This document shows, in pieces, positions 34,206-42,466 of a stretch of 64,000 nt of DNA. The stretch is from an uncultured Pontibacter sp. (GTDB taxonomy: Bacteria > Bacteroidota > Bacteroidia > Cytophagales > Hymenobacteraceae). The DNA lies in NCBI GenBank assembly GCA_947499125.1, contig CANMMP010000004.1, positions 186,001-250,000 on the forward strand. The letters are read 5' to 3'. Within the stretch, counting starts at the first letter, position 1; the number at the start of each line of letters is the position of its first letter. The notes under the pieces were generated by a model. That model had not been told where the DNA came from and searched no databases. It worked only from the letters and a program-made list of their open reading frames with translations. Made by a program: the position numbers and the translations under genes.

Positions 34206-35185
34206 GTGCTATTGAAGGAGAAAGTATTCTTGAAGAAGCCTTAAGAATGGCTGCTGAATCAAAGAAAGAAAGTGAAGAACGAATGAAGCTAGTTACCAAA
34301 GGGCTCAGAATGTATAATGTTGAAGTTGCTATTATGAAGCGCGAAGACCTTAAAAGAGCCCATTCCGCTGTGTCGGAAAGACTATGGCTGGCAAGCATAG
34401 ACATCAGTGAAAAGTACCTGCTGCTCACCCCCATTCAGGAGCGGTTTAACTTCCTTTTGCAGGCTAAAAATCAGGCAATCGCAAAAATAAAAGCCAACAA
34501 GCTTCACGGCAGATTTGAAGGAAGGGTGCCGTTGAACGCGACAGCTAAGACGATGTGGAGTCTATACGCCAAATTGCATGCATCCGAAGTAAAACATGTA
34601 ACAGATTATCAAACGGCAAGGGAGCTTTATCTTTATCTATTGCCCTATGTACAAGCTCATGGAGCCGAGCTTGCGAGAGAAAATGCGAAGGGAGTAGTCA
34701 TAAAGAGTGAACACGACTCAGAAAAACTCGATCAGGCTGAACCCGGACCCATTTCACATGCTAGTGAAGTGGCATTTGTTGAAGTGAAGCCTGCCGTTGA
34801 AACAATTGGGAATGCAGGTACTCAGGGTGCAGAGACCAATAAGGCTGCTCTTGTTGGCAGGCCTAAAGGCAAGGAATTTAGATCTTTCATTAACTTGTTC
34901 ATTAATAAGAAGGATGCCGAGAACGTTCTTCGCACTCTAATAGAAAATAAGATTATAACAGATCAGCATGTTTGGATAGGTTCATCACAATACAAGTCTG
35001 AGATTTTTGTATTGGCAGGCGTCTTAAAGCAGAAAGAATACTTTATCTTTTGCCTACAAACGGAACTGGCAAGAGCGATCGTTTCTTTTTTCAATGTGAA
35101 AGTAGACATCACCAACTACGGCAAGTTTGAAAATAAACACTTAGAGAGATACTATAAAGAAATAATGCCAAGTCGCTGTAAATAA
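34202..35185 (+). CDS. Hypothetical protein of mobile element
   Basis: This 327-residue protein is unrecognised. The N-terminal 60 residues are highly charged helix (ILEEALRMAAESKKESEERM). The middle holds a helical region (LLTPIQERFNFLLQAKNQAI). The C-terminal 120 residues form a compact domain (FINLFINKKDAENVLRTLIE, ENKIITDQHVWIGSSQYKSE) typical of proteins that accompany integrases in Bacteroidota elements. Its start overlaps the integrase stop by 4 bp, which indicates translational coupling. Confidence 0.7.
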   Translation: MSAIEGESILEEALRMAAESKKESEERMKLVTKGLRMYNVEVAIMKREDLKRAHSAVSERLWLASIDISEKYLLLTPIQERFNFLLQAKNQAIAKIKANKLHGRFEGRVPLNATAKTMWSLYAKLHASEVKHVTDYQTARELYLYLLPYVQAHGAELARENAKGVVIKSEHDSEKLDQAEPGPISHASEVAFVEVKPAVETIGNAGTQGAETNKAALVGRPKGKEFRSFINLFINKKDAENVLRTLIENKIITDQHVWIGSSQYKSEIFVLAGVLKQKEYFIFCLQTELARAIVSFFNVKVDITNYGKFENKHLERYYKEIMPSRCK

Positions 35186-35216
35186 GAGTTATATGTAGTC
35201 ATAAAAGAATTCTTGA

Positions 35217-35266
35217 TGACTCTCCAGATTCTCCTGATGAGAATCTGGAGAATTTCCTGAGAGTCA
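35217..35266. repeat. Long inverted repeat between hypothetical and HTH genes
   Basis: Inner arms CTCCAGATTCTC (35222-35233) and GAGAATCTGGAG (35239-35250) are perfect with a 5-base loop. Outer arms TGACTCTC (35217-35224) and GAGAGTCA (35259-35266) extend the dyad. There is no T-run, so an operator or recombination site is as likely as a terminator. Confidence 0.7.
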
Positions 35267-35286
35267 CTTCGACGGAATTTTGATCC

Positions 35287-35601
35287 ATGAAACAAGAGTT
35301 CTTTTTCCAATTAAGTCTGGATGATGCTAAGAGCTTCATCAATGACTGCGTGCTACTTTCAGTTGCACAAGCCCTGCAACAGGGTGCTAACCTGGCATTG
35401 GCCAGTGCAAACCTACCTAAAGAAGAGAAGCTCCTCAACACCAAAGAGGTATGCAAGCTGCTTCACATCACACGCGCTACCAGCATTGCCTGGCGTAAGT
35501 CCGGCAAACTGCCCTTTGAGCGAATGGAGGGCCGCATCTACTTCTATGAGAAAGATGTACTGGCCGCCTTGAAATCCTTTAACAGGAGGGCCAAGTCATG
35601 A
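35287..35601 (+). CDS. Helix-turn-helix (excisionase-like) protein
   Basis: This 104-residue protein has a C-terminal MerR/excisionase-type HTH: LLNTKEVCKLLHITRATSIA, then WRKSGKLPFERMEGRIYFYE. The N-terminal 45 residues are helical and probably mediate oligomerisation. Two such proteins in a row are typical of the control/excision block of Bacteroidota integrated elements. Its stop overlaps the next start by 4 bp. Confidence 0.85.
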   Translation: MKQEFFFQLSLDDAKSFINDCVLLSVAQALQQGANLALASANLPKEEKLLNTKEVCKLLHITRATSIAWRKSGKLPFERMEGRIYFYEKDVLAALKSFNRRAKS

Positions 35602-35876
35602 TGATGGTGCAGTTGACAGTACTCGAGTTTCGACGGATCATAACCGAAGAAGTAAACCGGGCAGTATGCCAGGCAGGCTTCATAAAGGGATTACCCATGA
35701 AGGAAAAATTCATGGACGTGAACGAGGCTGCCGCATTTCTTAAGGTAAAGCCTTCTACCATTCACCGTCGCAAGTCCAGGGGAGAGCTACTTCCTATTAA
35801 AAAAGGGGGTAGGCTACTATTCAAAGAATCCGATCTGATGAAGTACCTGGAAGGAGGTAGCGATGCAGCTGTATAA
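35598..35876 (+). CDS. Second helix-turn-helix (excisionase-like) protein
   Basis: This 92-residue protein has an HTH_17-type domain at 35-85 (MDVNEAAAFLKVKPSTIHRR, then KSRGELLPIKKGGRLLFKES) and a short helical N-terminus. The ATG overlaps the previous stop (ATGA). An alternative start is at 35698, just before the HTH, but translational coupling favours the upstream ATG. It probably acts with the preceding HTH protein in excision or regulation. Confidence 0.85.
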   Translation: MMMVQLTVLEFRRIITEEVNRAVCQAGFIKGLPMKEKFMDVNEAAAFLKVKPSTIHRRKSRGELLPIKKGGRLLFKESDLMKYLEGGSDAAV

Positions 35877-36258
35877 TCGTATCACTGTTCCTGCTGCTAT
35901 GAGCCCTAGTATGGCGCTGGCTGAATCCATTGATTTGACCGCTAAAGGAATTATAGCCATGGAAGCCAAACTTAGTCAGAGCATCGCTATTGGCAGCTTA
36001 TCTGATGCGGGTATCAGAGCGAAAATAGAGTTTATAGAAAATTTCAAAAGAGCGCAAGCCTACCAGCTCTATAATCAGGGCAGTACACCGCCTCATATTG
36101 TTGATGAAGTAAGTCAGATTGTTAATGATATGATGACTGGAGGGCAGGTAAAGTCAGGATTTATCAAACTTTTGGAAAATGAACATGCTCTTCACGTCCA
36201 TGACCCTAATCGCCTGCCTAAACTGTACACCATTTTCTTGAAACCCACATTAATTTAA
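35863..36258 (+). CDS. Hypothetical small protein of mobile element
   Basis: This 131-residue protein is unrecognised and largely helical (SIAIGSLSDAGIRAKIEFIE; VDEVSQIVNDMMTGGQVKSG). The ATG overlaps the preceding gene by 14 bp, so the frame is probably translated by coupling. It lies between the HTH genes and the RepA-like ATPase in what looks like a single operon (35287-37414). Confidence 0.6.
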   Translation: MQLYNRITVPAAMSPSMALAESIDLTAKGIIAMEAKLSQSIAIGSLSDAGIRAKIEFIENFKRAQAYQLYNQGSTPPHIVDEVSQIVNDMMTGGQVKSGFIKLLENEHALHVHDPNRLPKLYTIFLKPTLI

Positions 36259-36262
36259 TTCC

Positions 36263-37414
36263 ATGCAGCATAACATAGCTACCAGGGCAATGACCCATGT
36301 ATTGCAATCATTCCAATATATTCTAGATTCTCGAACCAGGTTGAGAGCACGCAGCACAGAGGAAATCGTTTTCGCAGATCCTATTCTGCATTTTCAAGAT
36401 CATGGCCTGATTTACTCTAACACCATTAACCTTGTGCAGGGAAAGTCCGGTGTGCACAAGAGCCGGATCGTAGAGGCAGTGTGTGCCTGTTTCCTTTCCA
36501 ATGATCCGGCTAATCCGGGAAACTACATCGGCTTCAGGCAGGGCACACGCAAACGCAAAAAAGTGATCTACGTGGATTCGGAGCGAAACGAGCGCGATCA
36601 GTTCCCCTACGCCATCCAGCAGATTAAGAAAATGGCTGGTTACCACATCCGTGACCAAATCCCAAACTTCGACTTCTTTTCACTTATACAGGTACCCAGA
36701 GCGGAAAGGCATGCCGTTCTGCAGCAATACCTTTTGCAGGAGCTGGAGACGGACCCAGATACGGAAACGCTGGTCGTGCTGGACGTGGTGACGGACTGCG
36801 TAGAGAACTTCAACGATGCCCAGGGCTCTATGCAACTGACAGACTTTCTGAATCAGCAGATCTCGCACCGCAACGTTACCTTTATCTGTGTCATCCATGA
36901 GAACCCGGGTGGTGGCGATAAGGCGCGCGGGCACCTAGGCACGGAACTGATGAACAAGGCGAGCTCCGTGCTGCAGATAGGGTTTGAAAAAGATGCTACC
37001 GGTAAAGATTCAGAGCTTATCAAGGTTTCAATTCTTAAGAACAGGGTACAAGCCAGGCAGCAGTCCGTCTACATGCGTTTTGATTCATATTTACGTGCAT
37101 TGGTATTGGCTGAAAGTGAGTTAATAGATAATTTGTCAGATTCAAAGCGCACTGCCTTAAACGAAGTAGACCTGTTGAACTTCCTGTGCCAAGAACTGAC
37201 GGTGCCATTGACTAGTAATGAGCTAGTTGGAAGGATTATAAAGCATTTTAAGTGCAGTAAATCCACGGTTCGGGAAAGACTAAAGGAGCTTCACTATAAG
37301 GGCAACACGCAACTTGCAAATGCGAACATCGAAGGTCCTCGACTGGAGAAGAACAGGCAAGGCAAGAATGAATTGTACAGCATTGTTTACCCTACCGAAT
37401 TAGCCACTGTTTGA
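36263..37414 (+). CDS. RepA-like AAA/RecA-fold ATPase
   Basis: This 383-residue protein has a RecA-type ATPase core. The Walker A-like motif is GKSGVHKS (in VQGKSGVHKSRI), where the residue before Lys is His rather than Gly, as in Bacteroidota RepA-like proteins. Walker B is in TLVVLDVVTD, followed by a helicase-like VTFICVIHENPGGGDKARGH segment. The C-terminal 100 residues may be a winged helix (SNELVGRIIKHFKCSKSTVR). It resembles replication or mobilisation helicases of integrated plasmid-like elements. A strong dyad and an iteron-like region follow. Replication activity is inferred. Confidence 0.8.
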   Translation: MQHNIATRAMTHVLQSFQYILDSRTRLRARSTEEIVFADPILHFQDHGLIYSNTINLVQGKSGVHKSRIVEAVCACFLSNDPANPGNYIGFRQGTRKRKKVIYVDSERNERDQFPYAIQQIKKMAGYHIRDQIPNFDFFSLIQVPRAERHAVLQQYLLQELETDPDTETLVVLDVVTDCVENFNDAQGSMQLTDFLNQQISHRNVTFICVIHENPGGGDKARGHLGTELMNKASSVLQIGFEKDATGKDSELIKVSILKNRVQARQQSVYMRFDSYLRALVLAESELIDNLSDSKRTALNEVDLLNFLCQELTVPLTSNELVGRIIKHFKCSKSTVRERLKELHYKGNTQLANANIEGPRLEKNRQGKNELYSIVYPTELATV

Positions 37415-37463
37415 TAGGTACAGGTCCAACACCCCCTATATGGCCGTTGGACCTGTACCTATC
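37413..37463. terminator. 18-bp perfect inverted repeat after RepA-like gene
   Basis: Arms GATAGGTACAGGTCCAAC (37413-37430) and GTTGGACCTGTACCTATC (37446-37463) have a 15-base loop and overlap the RepA-like stop codon. GCTTTTA follows. It is a terminator or a dyad for a replication protein. Confidence 0.75.
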
Positions 37464-37718
37464 GCTTTTATACCTTACATAATTAACTTGAAGCATATTA
37501 AAGTGGTACTGAAATGAGCTGATGCATGTTAATGCGCTTTGCAAGTACTTGACTTTTCTGTGCACTTAGGTAAAGTCCATTTCAATCTAGGGTAAGGTAA
37601 AGTCAAGTAGAGTGCAGCTATAGTCAAGTTGCATGCAAGTAGTAGGGTGCAAAGCCTGATCGCAGCATGCGGTATAGGTACCTTTACTTTATCTAATCAC
37701 CCATAAAAAACTAACAAA
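37464..37718. repeat. Iteron-like AAGTCAAGT region
   Basis: The word AAGTCAAGT or its reverse occurs at 37547-37555 (reverse), 37600-37608 and 37622-37629 (partial), with GTAAAGTC at 37570-37577 and TGCAAGTA twice. TGCAAGTACTTGACTTT (37540-37556) and AAAGTCAAGTAGAGTGCA (37599-37616) form an imperfect dyad. This is iteron-like DNA next to a RepA-like gene, so it may be a replication origin or a control site. Confidence 0.5.
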
Positions 37719-38069
37719 ATGGAAACTAGAAATGATTTACTGACAGGGGAGGAGTTCACCCCCAGCCGCCGCAACCAGCGCTTTGCCAGCAGAGCCAATC
37801 AGGTGCGCTACAACAATCTATTGGCACAGCAGAAACGTGATGCTAAACGCCCGCTTGATCTAGCTTTAGATCGCAACCGCAGCATTTTGATCCGGCTATT
37901 AGGAGAAGCTAAAAGTGTTACCAAGAGCAAAGACTATTTATTAGGTGCGGGTTATGATTTCACAGCCTTTACACAAACGGCTAAGGATGAAATGTTCAAC
38001 TTCTATTGTGTCTATGACATGGCGCTTTTGATTATTGGGGAAGGTAAATACATGATCAAAAGAAGATAG
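37719..38069 (+). CDS. Hypothetical protein of mobile element
   Basis: This 116-residue protein is unrecognised. It is Arg/Asn-rich at the N-terminus (RRNQRFASRANQVRYNNLL) and helical later (SILIRLLGEAKSVTKSKDYL). Its stop abuts the next small gene (GTG overlap at 38069), suggesting a two-gene unit downstream of the iteron-like region. Similar small genes are common cargo in Bacteroidota elements. Confidence 0.55.
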   Translation: METRNDLLTGEEFTPSRRNQRFASRANQVRYNNLLAQQKRDAKRPLDLALDRNRSILIRLLGEAKSVTKSKDYLLGAGYDFTAFTQTAKDEMFNFYCVYDMALLIIGEGKYMIKRR

Positions 38070-38071
38070 TG

Positions 38072-38272
38072 ATGGAGCAAATATTAGAAATAGGGCAGGG
38101 TTGGGAGCTAGATAGCTCGACCTTTGTTATAAATACTGAAGTTCAAGTTAAAAATAATAGTAAGTCTTGGGTGTTTATTTTATTCATTATTATGCTAGTT
38201 GTAGTAACTGCTTTATGCTACTTAAGTTATAAGGCAGAAGAAAATAAACGAAAGCAGATACCATATAATTAG
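38072..38272 (+). CDS. Small single-helix membrane protein
   Basis: This 66-residue protein has one hydrophobic helix (SWVFILFIIMLVVVTALCYL) flanked by charged ends. The ATG at 38072 is used; a GTG at 38069 overlapping the previous stop is possible. Function unknown. It is followed by a terminator hairpin at 38306-38334. Confidence 0.5.
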   Translation: MEQILEIGQGWELDSSTFVINTEVQVKNNSKSWVFILFIIMLVVVTALCYLSYKAEENKRKQIPYN

Positions 38273-38305
38273 TTATAAAAAGTTAATAATTATCAATGGC
38301 AAGAG

Positions 38306-38334
38306 AGCCACTTATTCTGTTGGAATGAGTGGCT
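38306..38334 (+). terminator. Terminator after small membrane protein gene
   Basis: AGCCACTTATTC pairs with GAATGAGTGGCT (one mismatch) around a 5-base loop. It is followed by TTCTTGTTATTGTTT, a good U-rich tail. Confidence 0.75.
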
Positions 38335-38777
38335 TTCTTGTTATTGTTTCTATTTTCTATAGCTTACTTTTAATTGTAATACAACTGTCTATGTAGTACA
38401 CTATCATCCTTAGTGTCAGCCTAATAATTTAGTTTTTATAAGAGATCAATTCAGCCTGATGAAATTTTAAATCAAGTACAGTATTGCAAAGGGTATAATA
38501 ATATCTTTTTGTTTCAACTAAATATTATATTTTGATATTATAAATATACATAAATCACTTATTACGTTTTGCTTTAAATTAAATGCTTATAGTTTAGAAT
38601 ACTAGATATACTTCTCACAATTATAGCTACCTATTAATTGTCGTCCACCTGACAAACATTTACCTTTTTCCTTAAAGAAACGCTCAAATCATCACTTATC
38701 ATCACTTTCTATCAACCTTTATTATTTTGTCTGAGTTAAATTAATAGTACTAGTTTAACTTAATACCAAGAATATTT
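38335..38777. other. AT-rich intergenic region, element boundary
   Basis: Over 440 bp of AT-rich DNA separates the mobile region from the SDR gene. No gene or clear repeat is visible. The SDR promoter is presumably near 38720-38760 (TTATTATTTTGTC), but the -7 element is not a clean TAnnTTTG. The right end of the mobile element probably lies in or before this stretch; no att duplication was found by eye. Confidence 0.45.
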
Positions 38778-39782
38778 ATGCAGTCTCAGGGAGAGAATGA
38801 TGTTGTTGTAATAACGGGAGCTTCTGCTGGATTAGGTAGAGCCATTGCGCTGGAATTTGTAAAACATGGCGCTAGTGTTGCCCTGATTGCCAGGGGAGAA
38901 GAACGTTTACAAGATGCTAAATCGGAAATTGAAAAGCTAGGGGGTAGGGTGCTGACATTTTCTGCCGATGTAGCAGATTATAATGCTTTGGAAAGTATAG
39001 GAGCTGAAGTAGAAAGAACATTAGGCCCTATTGATGTATGGGTAAACAATGCCATGGTAGGAGTATTAGCCAGAGTGAAAGATACCACACCTGAAGAGTA
39101 TAAGCGTGTTACGGAAGTAACTTATCTGGGACAGGTATATGGCACAAAGGTAGCGCTGAAATACATGCTCCCCCGCGATAAGGGCAGTATCGTTCTAGTT
39201 GGATCAGCACTCGCTTACAGGGGCATTCCTTTACAGTCTGCCTACTGCGGGGCAAAGCATGCTACAATGGGCTTCTATGATTCATTGCGCTCGGAATTGA
39301 TGCACGATAAAAGTAGTGTAACTGTAACTACGGTTCAGTTACCGGCTATGAATACCCCGCAATTTGACTGGATGCGAAACAAACTTCCTAACAAGCCCCG
39401 ACCAATGGGTAAAATTTACCAGCCAGAAGTAGCTGCCCGAACAATATACCATGCTGCTTATCATCCTGAAAGGGAGTACAAAGTTGGTTTTCCAACGCTG
39501 CAGGCTGTTATAGGTAATAAACTGTTCCCTTTATTAGGCGATCTGGTACTGGCAAAGACTGGATTTAAAGGACAACAAACAGATGAGCCTGCAGGAGAAG
39601 ATAGACTAGACAATCTTTTTGATCCGGCGCCGGGACTTTTTAAAGCACATGGCAGATTTGATAGTAAGTCATATAACACCAGTGTGGTAGGCTGGCTGGG
39701 TAGAAACCAGATTGTACCTGTTTTAGTGGGTGTTTTATCTTGCCTGGCCACAGTAGGGCTTTTAAGGCAAGCTAAACAATAG
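38778..39782 (+). CDS. Short-chain dehydrogenase/reductase
   Basis: This 334-residue SDR has the cofactor motif TGASAGLG (about 14-21), NNAMVG for the usual NNAG, a catalytic Ser (LVGSAL) and Tyr-x3-Lys in SAYCGAKHA. The C-terminal 80 residues extend past the SDR core and end in a hydrophobic helix (IVPVLVGVLSCLATVGLL), a likely membrane anchor. The enzyme probably uses NAD(P) with an unknown substrate. It lies 28 bp upstream of an isochorismatase-type gene, so the pair forms an operon of stress-type enzymes. Confidence 0.9.
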   Translation: MQSQGENDVVVITGASAGLGRAIALEFVKHGASVALIARGEERLQDAKSEIEKLGGRVLTFSADVADYNALESIGAEVERTLGPIDVWVNNAMVGVLARVKDTTPEEYKRVTEVTYLGQVYGTKVALKYMLPRDKGSIVLVGSALAYRGIPLQSAYCGAKHATMGFYDSLRSELMHDKSSVTVTTVQLPAMNTPQFDWMRNKLPNKPRPMGKIYQPEVAARTIYHAAYHPEREYKVGFPTLQAVIGNKLFPLLGDLVLAKTGFKGQQTDEPAGEDRLDNLFDPAPGLFKAHGRFDSKSYNTSVVGWLGRNQIVPVLVGVLSCLATVGLLRQAKQ

Positions 39783-39810
39783 CTTAAAAATTTTTAACTG
39801 ACCAAAAACT

Positions 39811-40839
39811 ATGAAAATGATGAATCAAGAAAATAAGGCAAAGGCTACGTACCTGCCAAGAGAAGAAAAAGTAATTTCTTTCCCTATCGATAAAACTGCC
39901 TTGCTGGTAATCGATCCGGTTAATGATTTCTTATCAGAAGGCGGTGCAGCTTACGAGCTGACAAAAAACACATTGAAGATGCATGACATGATTGAGCATC
40001 TTAAGAAAACGATTGATGGAGCACGGGCAAAAGGCATTCCTGTTCTATTCGGTCCTATGGCTTACACAGAAGATGATTATGCGGATGAGAAACTGCAGAA
40101 GAAAAGTGGTATAAATCGTATGATGTTCGAAACTAAAATGTTCCTGGCAGGTAGTTGGGGCGCTGATTTTCACCCGGACTTACAGCCGCAGCCGGAAGAT
40201 ATAGTGCTTTTGCCACATAAGAGTTGTGATGTTTTCCGAAGTGATCTTCCGGAACAATTGCAGCAGCTTGGAATCACGCATCTTGTAATAGCTGGTATGG
40301 CCGCTAACCTGTGTTGCGAATCTACTGCCCGTCATGCGATGGAAGATGGGTATGATGTAACTATGATAAAGGATGCCATGGGAGCAGCCAGTATACCAGA
40401 ATACGAAGCAGCGGTACACCTGAACCTTCCATTAGTATCTAATGCAGTTATTACGACTGAAGAGTTTCTAAATGCGTTGGAAGTTTCAGCTCCTAATCAT
40501 ATGGTTGATGTAAGAGAAGGCGATACTGTAAAAGGATCTGATAATGGAGAAATCGGAACGATTGAAAAAGTAGTGGTGGCAGCGAATGAATCAGAAAGCT
40601 ATATCTTAGTACCACAAGGGCTGATCTTTAAAACGGATATTTATATTCCACTAGATGCTGTTACAAAACGCAGTGGAAATGAAGTCTTCATTAATATACC
40701 TAAGTTAGTGGTAGGGGAAATGCCATGGAAAGAGGCGCCTACCCAACAAGAACGTACCTCAAAGCAAGGTCCGCCTGCACAAGATGTAGATAATCTTTAT
40801 CGATCCAGAACAGCTACTGTTCTCTCAGATCGTTTATAA
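39811..40839 (+). CDS. Isochorismatase-like cysteine hydrolase with C-terminal PRC-type domain
   Basis: This 342-residue protein has an isochorismatase fold (about 25-225) with catalytic Asp (ALLVIDPVNDF) and Cys (MAANLCCESTARHAMEDGYD). A PRC-barrel/DUF2171-like beta domain follows (about 230-310; VKGSDNGEIGTIEKVVV, PLDAVTKRSGNEVFINIP). The fusion is unusual; the C-terminal domain may bind the envelope or a protein partner. The start is at the first of three close ATGs. It is an operon partner of the SDR gene upstream. Substrate unknown. Confidence 0.85.
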   Translation: MKMMNQENKAKATYLPREEKVISFPIDKTALLVIDPVNDFLSEGGAAYELTKNTLKMHDMIEHLKKTIDGARAKGIPVLFGPMAYTEDDYADEKLQKKSGINRMMFETKMFLAGSWGADFHPDLQPQPEDIVLLPHKSCDVFRSDLPEQLQQLGITHLVIAGMAANLCCESTARHAMEDGYDVTMIKDAMGAASIPEYEAAVHLNLPLVSNAVITTEEFLNALEVSAPNHMVDVREGDTVKGSDNGEIGTIEKVVVAANESESYILVPQGLIFKTDIYIPLDAVTKRSGNEVFINIPKLVVGEMPWKEAPTQQERTSKQGPPAQDVDNLYRSRTATVLSDRL

Positions 40840-41015
40840 GTTAGTTACAGGTAACAACAGCAATATGAACTTTAGTTAGTGAATTATTGCTGTTGTTATT
40901 TTTATACATGTATTATCAAACAATACCGTTTATTAGCAGTTAAAACGATTTCGATGCTCTACAATTCAGAAAGAAAACTTTAGCTGTATCATTATTGTAT
41001 TGGTCTGAATAAGTC

Positions 41016-41726
41016 ATGTCTGCAAGCATAAGTATTGTTATTCCTACATACAACGAGGCCGAAGGTATTCAACGGCTTGTACATTACTTATTATCTTCAA
41101 GTAACGGATCTGTAACTGAAGTTATCGTATCTGATGGAGGCAGTACAGATAGTACTCCTATCCTAGCTGAGGCAGCAGGTGCCAGAGTAATACATTCATC
41201 GGAGAAAGGCAGGGCAGTACAAATGAATGCAGGTGCAGCAGCAGCCAAAGGTGACATACTCTATTTTCTCCACGCTGATACATTCCCGCCTTCCGATTTT
41301 CAAAATTCTATTATGAATAGTTGTCAGTATGGAGCTGGAGCAGGTTGCTTTCGTTTAAGATTCGATGAAAACCACTGGTTTCTAAAACTAAATGCCTGGT
41401 TTACGAAGTTTGACCTAGATCATTTTCGCTTCGGTGACCAAAGCCTTTTTGTACTAAATACTGTTTTTAAGCGAATTGGCGGCTTCCGAAAAGATCATAT
41501 TGTGATGGAAGATCAGGAAATCATATATCGTATCAAGAAGGTCACCAGATTTAAAGTATTGCCAACTGTTGTCACTACATCTGCACAAAAGTATAAGGAG
41601 AATGGTTTTTACCGGCTGCAGTTTATCTTCACCATCATATGGCTACTATACTACCTGAAGGTTCCACAGCAGAAGCTTGTTTCTATCTACAACAGACTTA
41701 TAAGAAAGTCAAAGCTGAAGAATTGA
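41016..41726 (+). CDS. GT2 glycosyltransferase, TIGR04283-like
   Basis: This 236-residue family-2 glycosyltransferase has IPTYNEAEGIQRLV, the nucleotide-sugar motif VSDGGSTDSTPI, DTFPP after LYFLHA, and the acceptor-side MEDQEI. It matches the arsenosugar-linked TIGR04283 family in length and in GAGAGCFRLRF. It transfers a sugar to an unknown acceptor. It stands alone here; a second TIGR04283-like gene lies in the terminal operon. No ArsM or ArsS gene is visible nearby, so the arsenosugar link is only by family. Confidence 0.85.
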   Translation: MSASISIVIPTYNEAEGIQRLVHYLLSSSNGSVTEVIVSDGGSTDSTPILAEAAGARVIHSSEKGRAVQMNAGAAAAKGDILYFLHADTFPPSDFQNSIMNSCQYGAGAGCFRLRFDENHWFLKLNAWFTKFDLDHFRFGDQSLFVLNTVFKRIGGFRKDHIVMEDQEIIYRIKKVTRFKVLPTVVTTSAQKYKENGFYRLQFIFTIIWLLYYLKVPQQKLVSIYNRLIRKSKLKN

Positions 41727-41846
41727 CCTTGATCTGTGGTCAATCCTTCAGCTTTAATTTATAGTTACTTAAATACCCATTTCAATTCTGTTTTTCTAGC
41801 AAATACTTTTACCGCTTTACTCAGGTATTTAATATTGAATTTTATC

Positions 41847-42434
41847 TTAATTTCTGCTCCAGGTTCTGCCGCTGAACATGTCATCTACCTCAGTGTGGAA
41901 AATATGATTGGAGTAGTTGCTAAGTGTTTTAACGGCAAGGGCAAGTATGATTTCCAGAATATGTTTTTCTTCATAACCTGCCCCTAGAAAAGCCTTAACA
42001 TCTTCCTGCGAAGGATTACCTCGCTTATCAAACATGATGCGCGTGAACTCAGACAGCGCGTTCAGTTTTGCATCTGGTATTTCTTTTTCTTCACGGATAG
42101 CATCTGTAACTTCAGTTGGAACTTTAGACATGTTATCAGCAATAAAGCTATGAGCGGCAGCACAGTATTCACAACCATTTGCTATACTTACTGTCACAAA
42201 AACAACTTCCTGTTCTACAGGGGTAAAGCCGCTGTTTTTCCGGAAATTATCATACCCCACTGCATAAGTCTCCATTAATCCTGGAGAGTTTACCATATTT
42301 TTATACATGTTAGGAATCATACCCGTTTGCTTCTGGGCGATCTCTAAGTGCGGTTTTTGTGCCTCATTGGCATTCTCAAGTGTAACGGGTTCTAAGCTTG
42401 TTCTAAAGGTTTTATTTTCTGTTTTAGTTGTCAT
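41847..42434 (-). CDS. Carboxymuconolactone decarboxylase/AhpD-like protein
   Basis: The start is set at the ATG at 42434 (MTTKTENKTF), which leaves 32 bp after the upstream thioredoxin gene; a longer frame would overlap it. The 195-residue product has the CMD/AhpD signature: GCEYCAAAHSFI (CxxC with a downstream His) and a helical bundle. Such proteins act as peroxidase or alkylhydroperoxide-type reductases. It is probably co-transcribed with the thioredoxin-fold gene, giving a redox pair. The exact peroxide substrate is unknown. Confidence 0.88.
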   Translation of the reverse strand: MTTKTENKTFRTSLEPVTLENANEAQKPHLEIAQKQTGMIPNMYKNMVNSPGLMETYAVGYDNFRKNSGFTPVEQEVVFVTVSIANGCEYCAAAHSFIADNMSKVPTEVTDAIREEKEIPDAKLNALSEFTRIMFDKRGNPSQEDVKAFLGAGYEEKHILEIILALAVKTLSNYSNHIFHTEVDDMFSGRTWSRN

Positions 42435-42466
42435 TTTTATAATGTTATAGTTTAAAATTAATTTAA

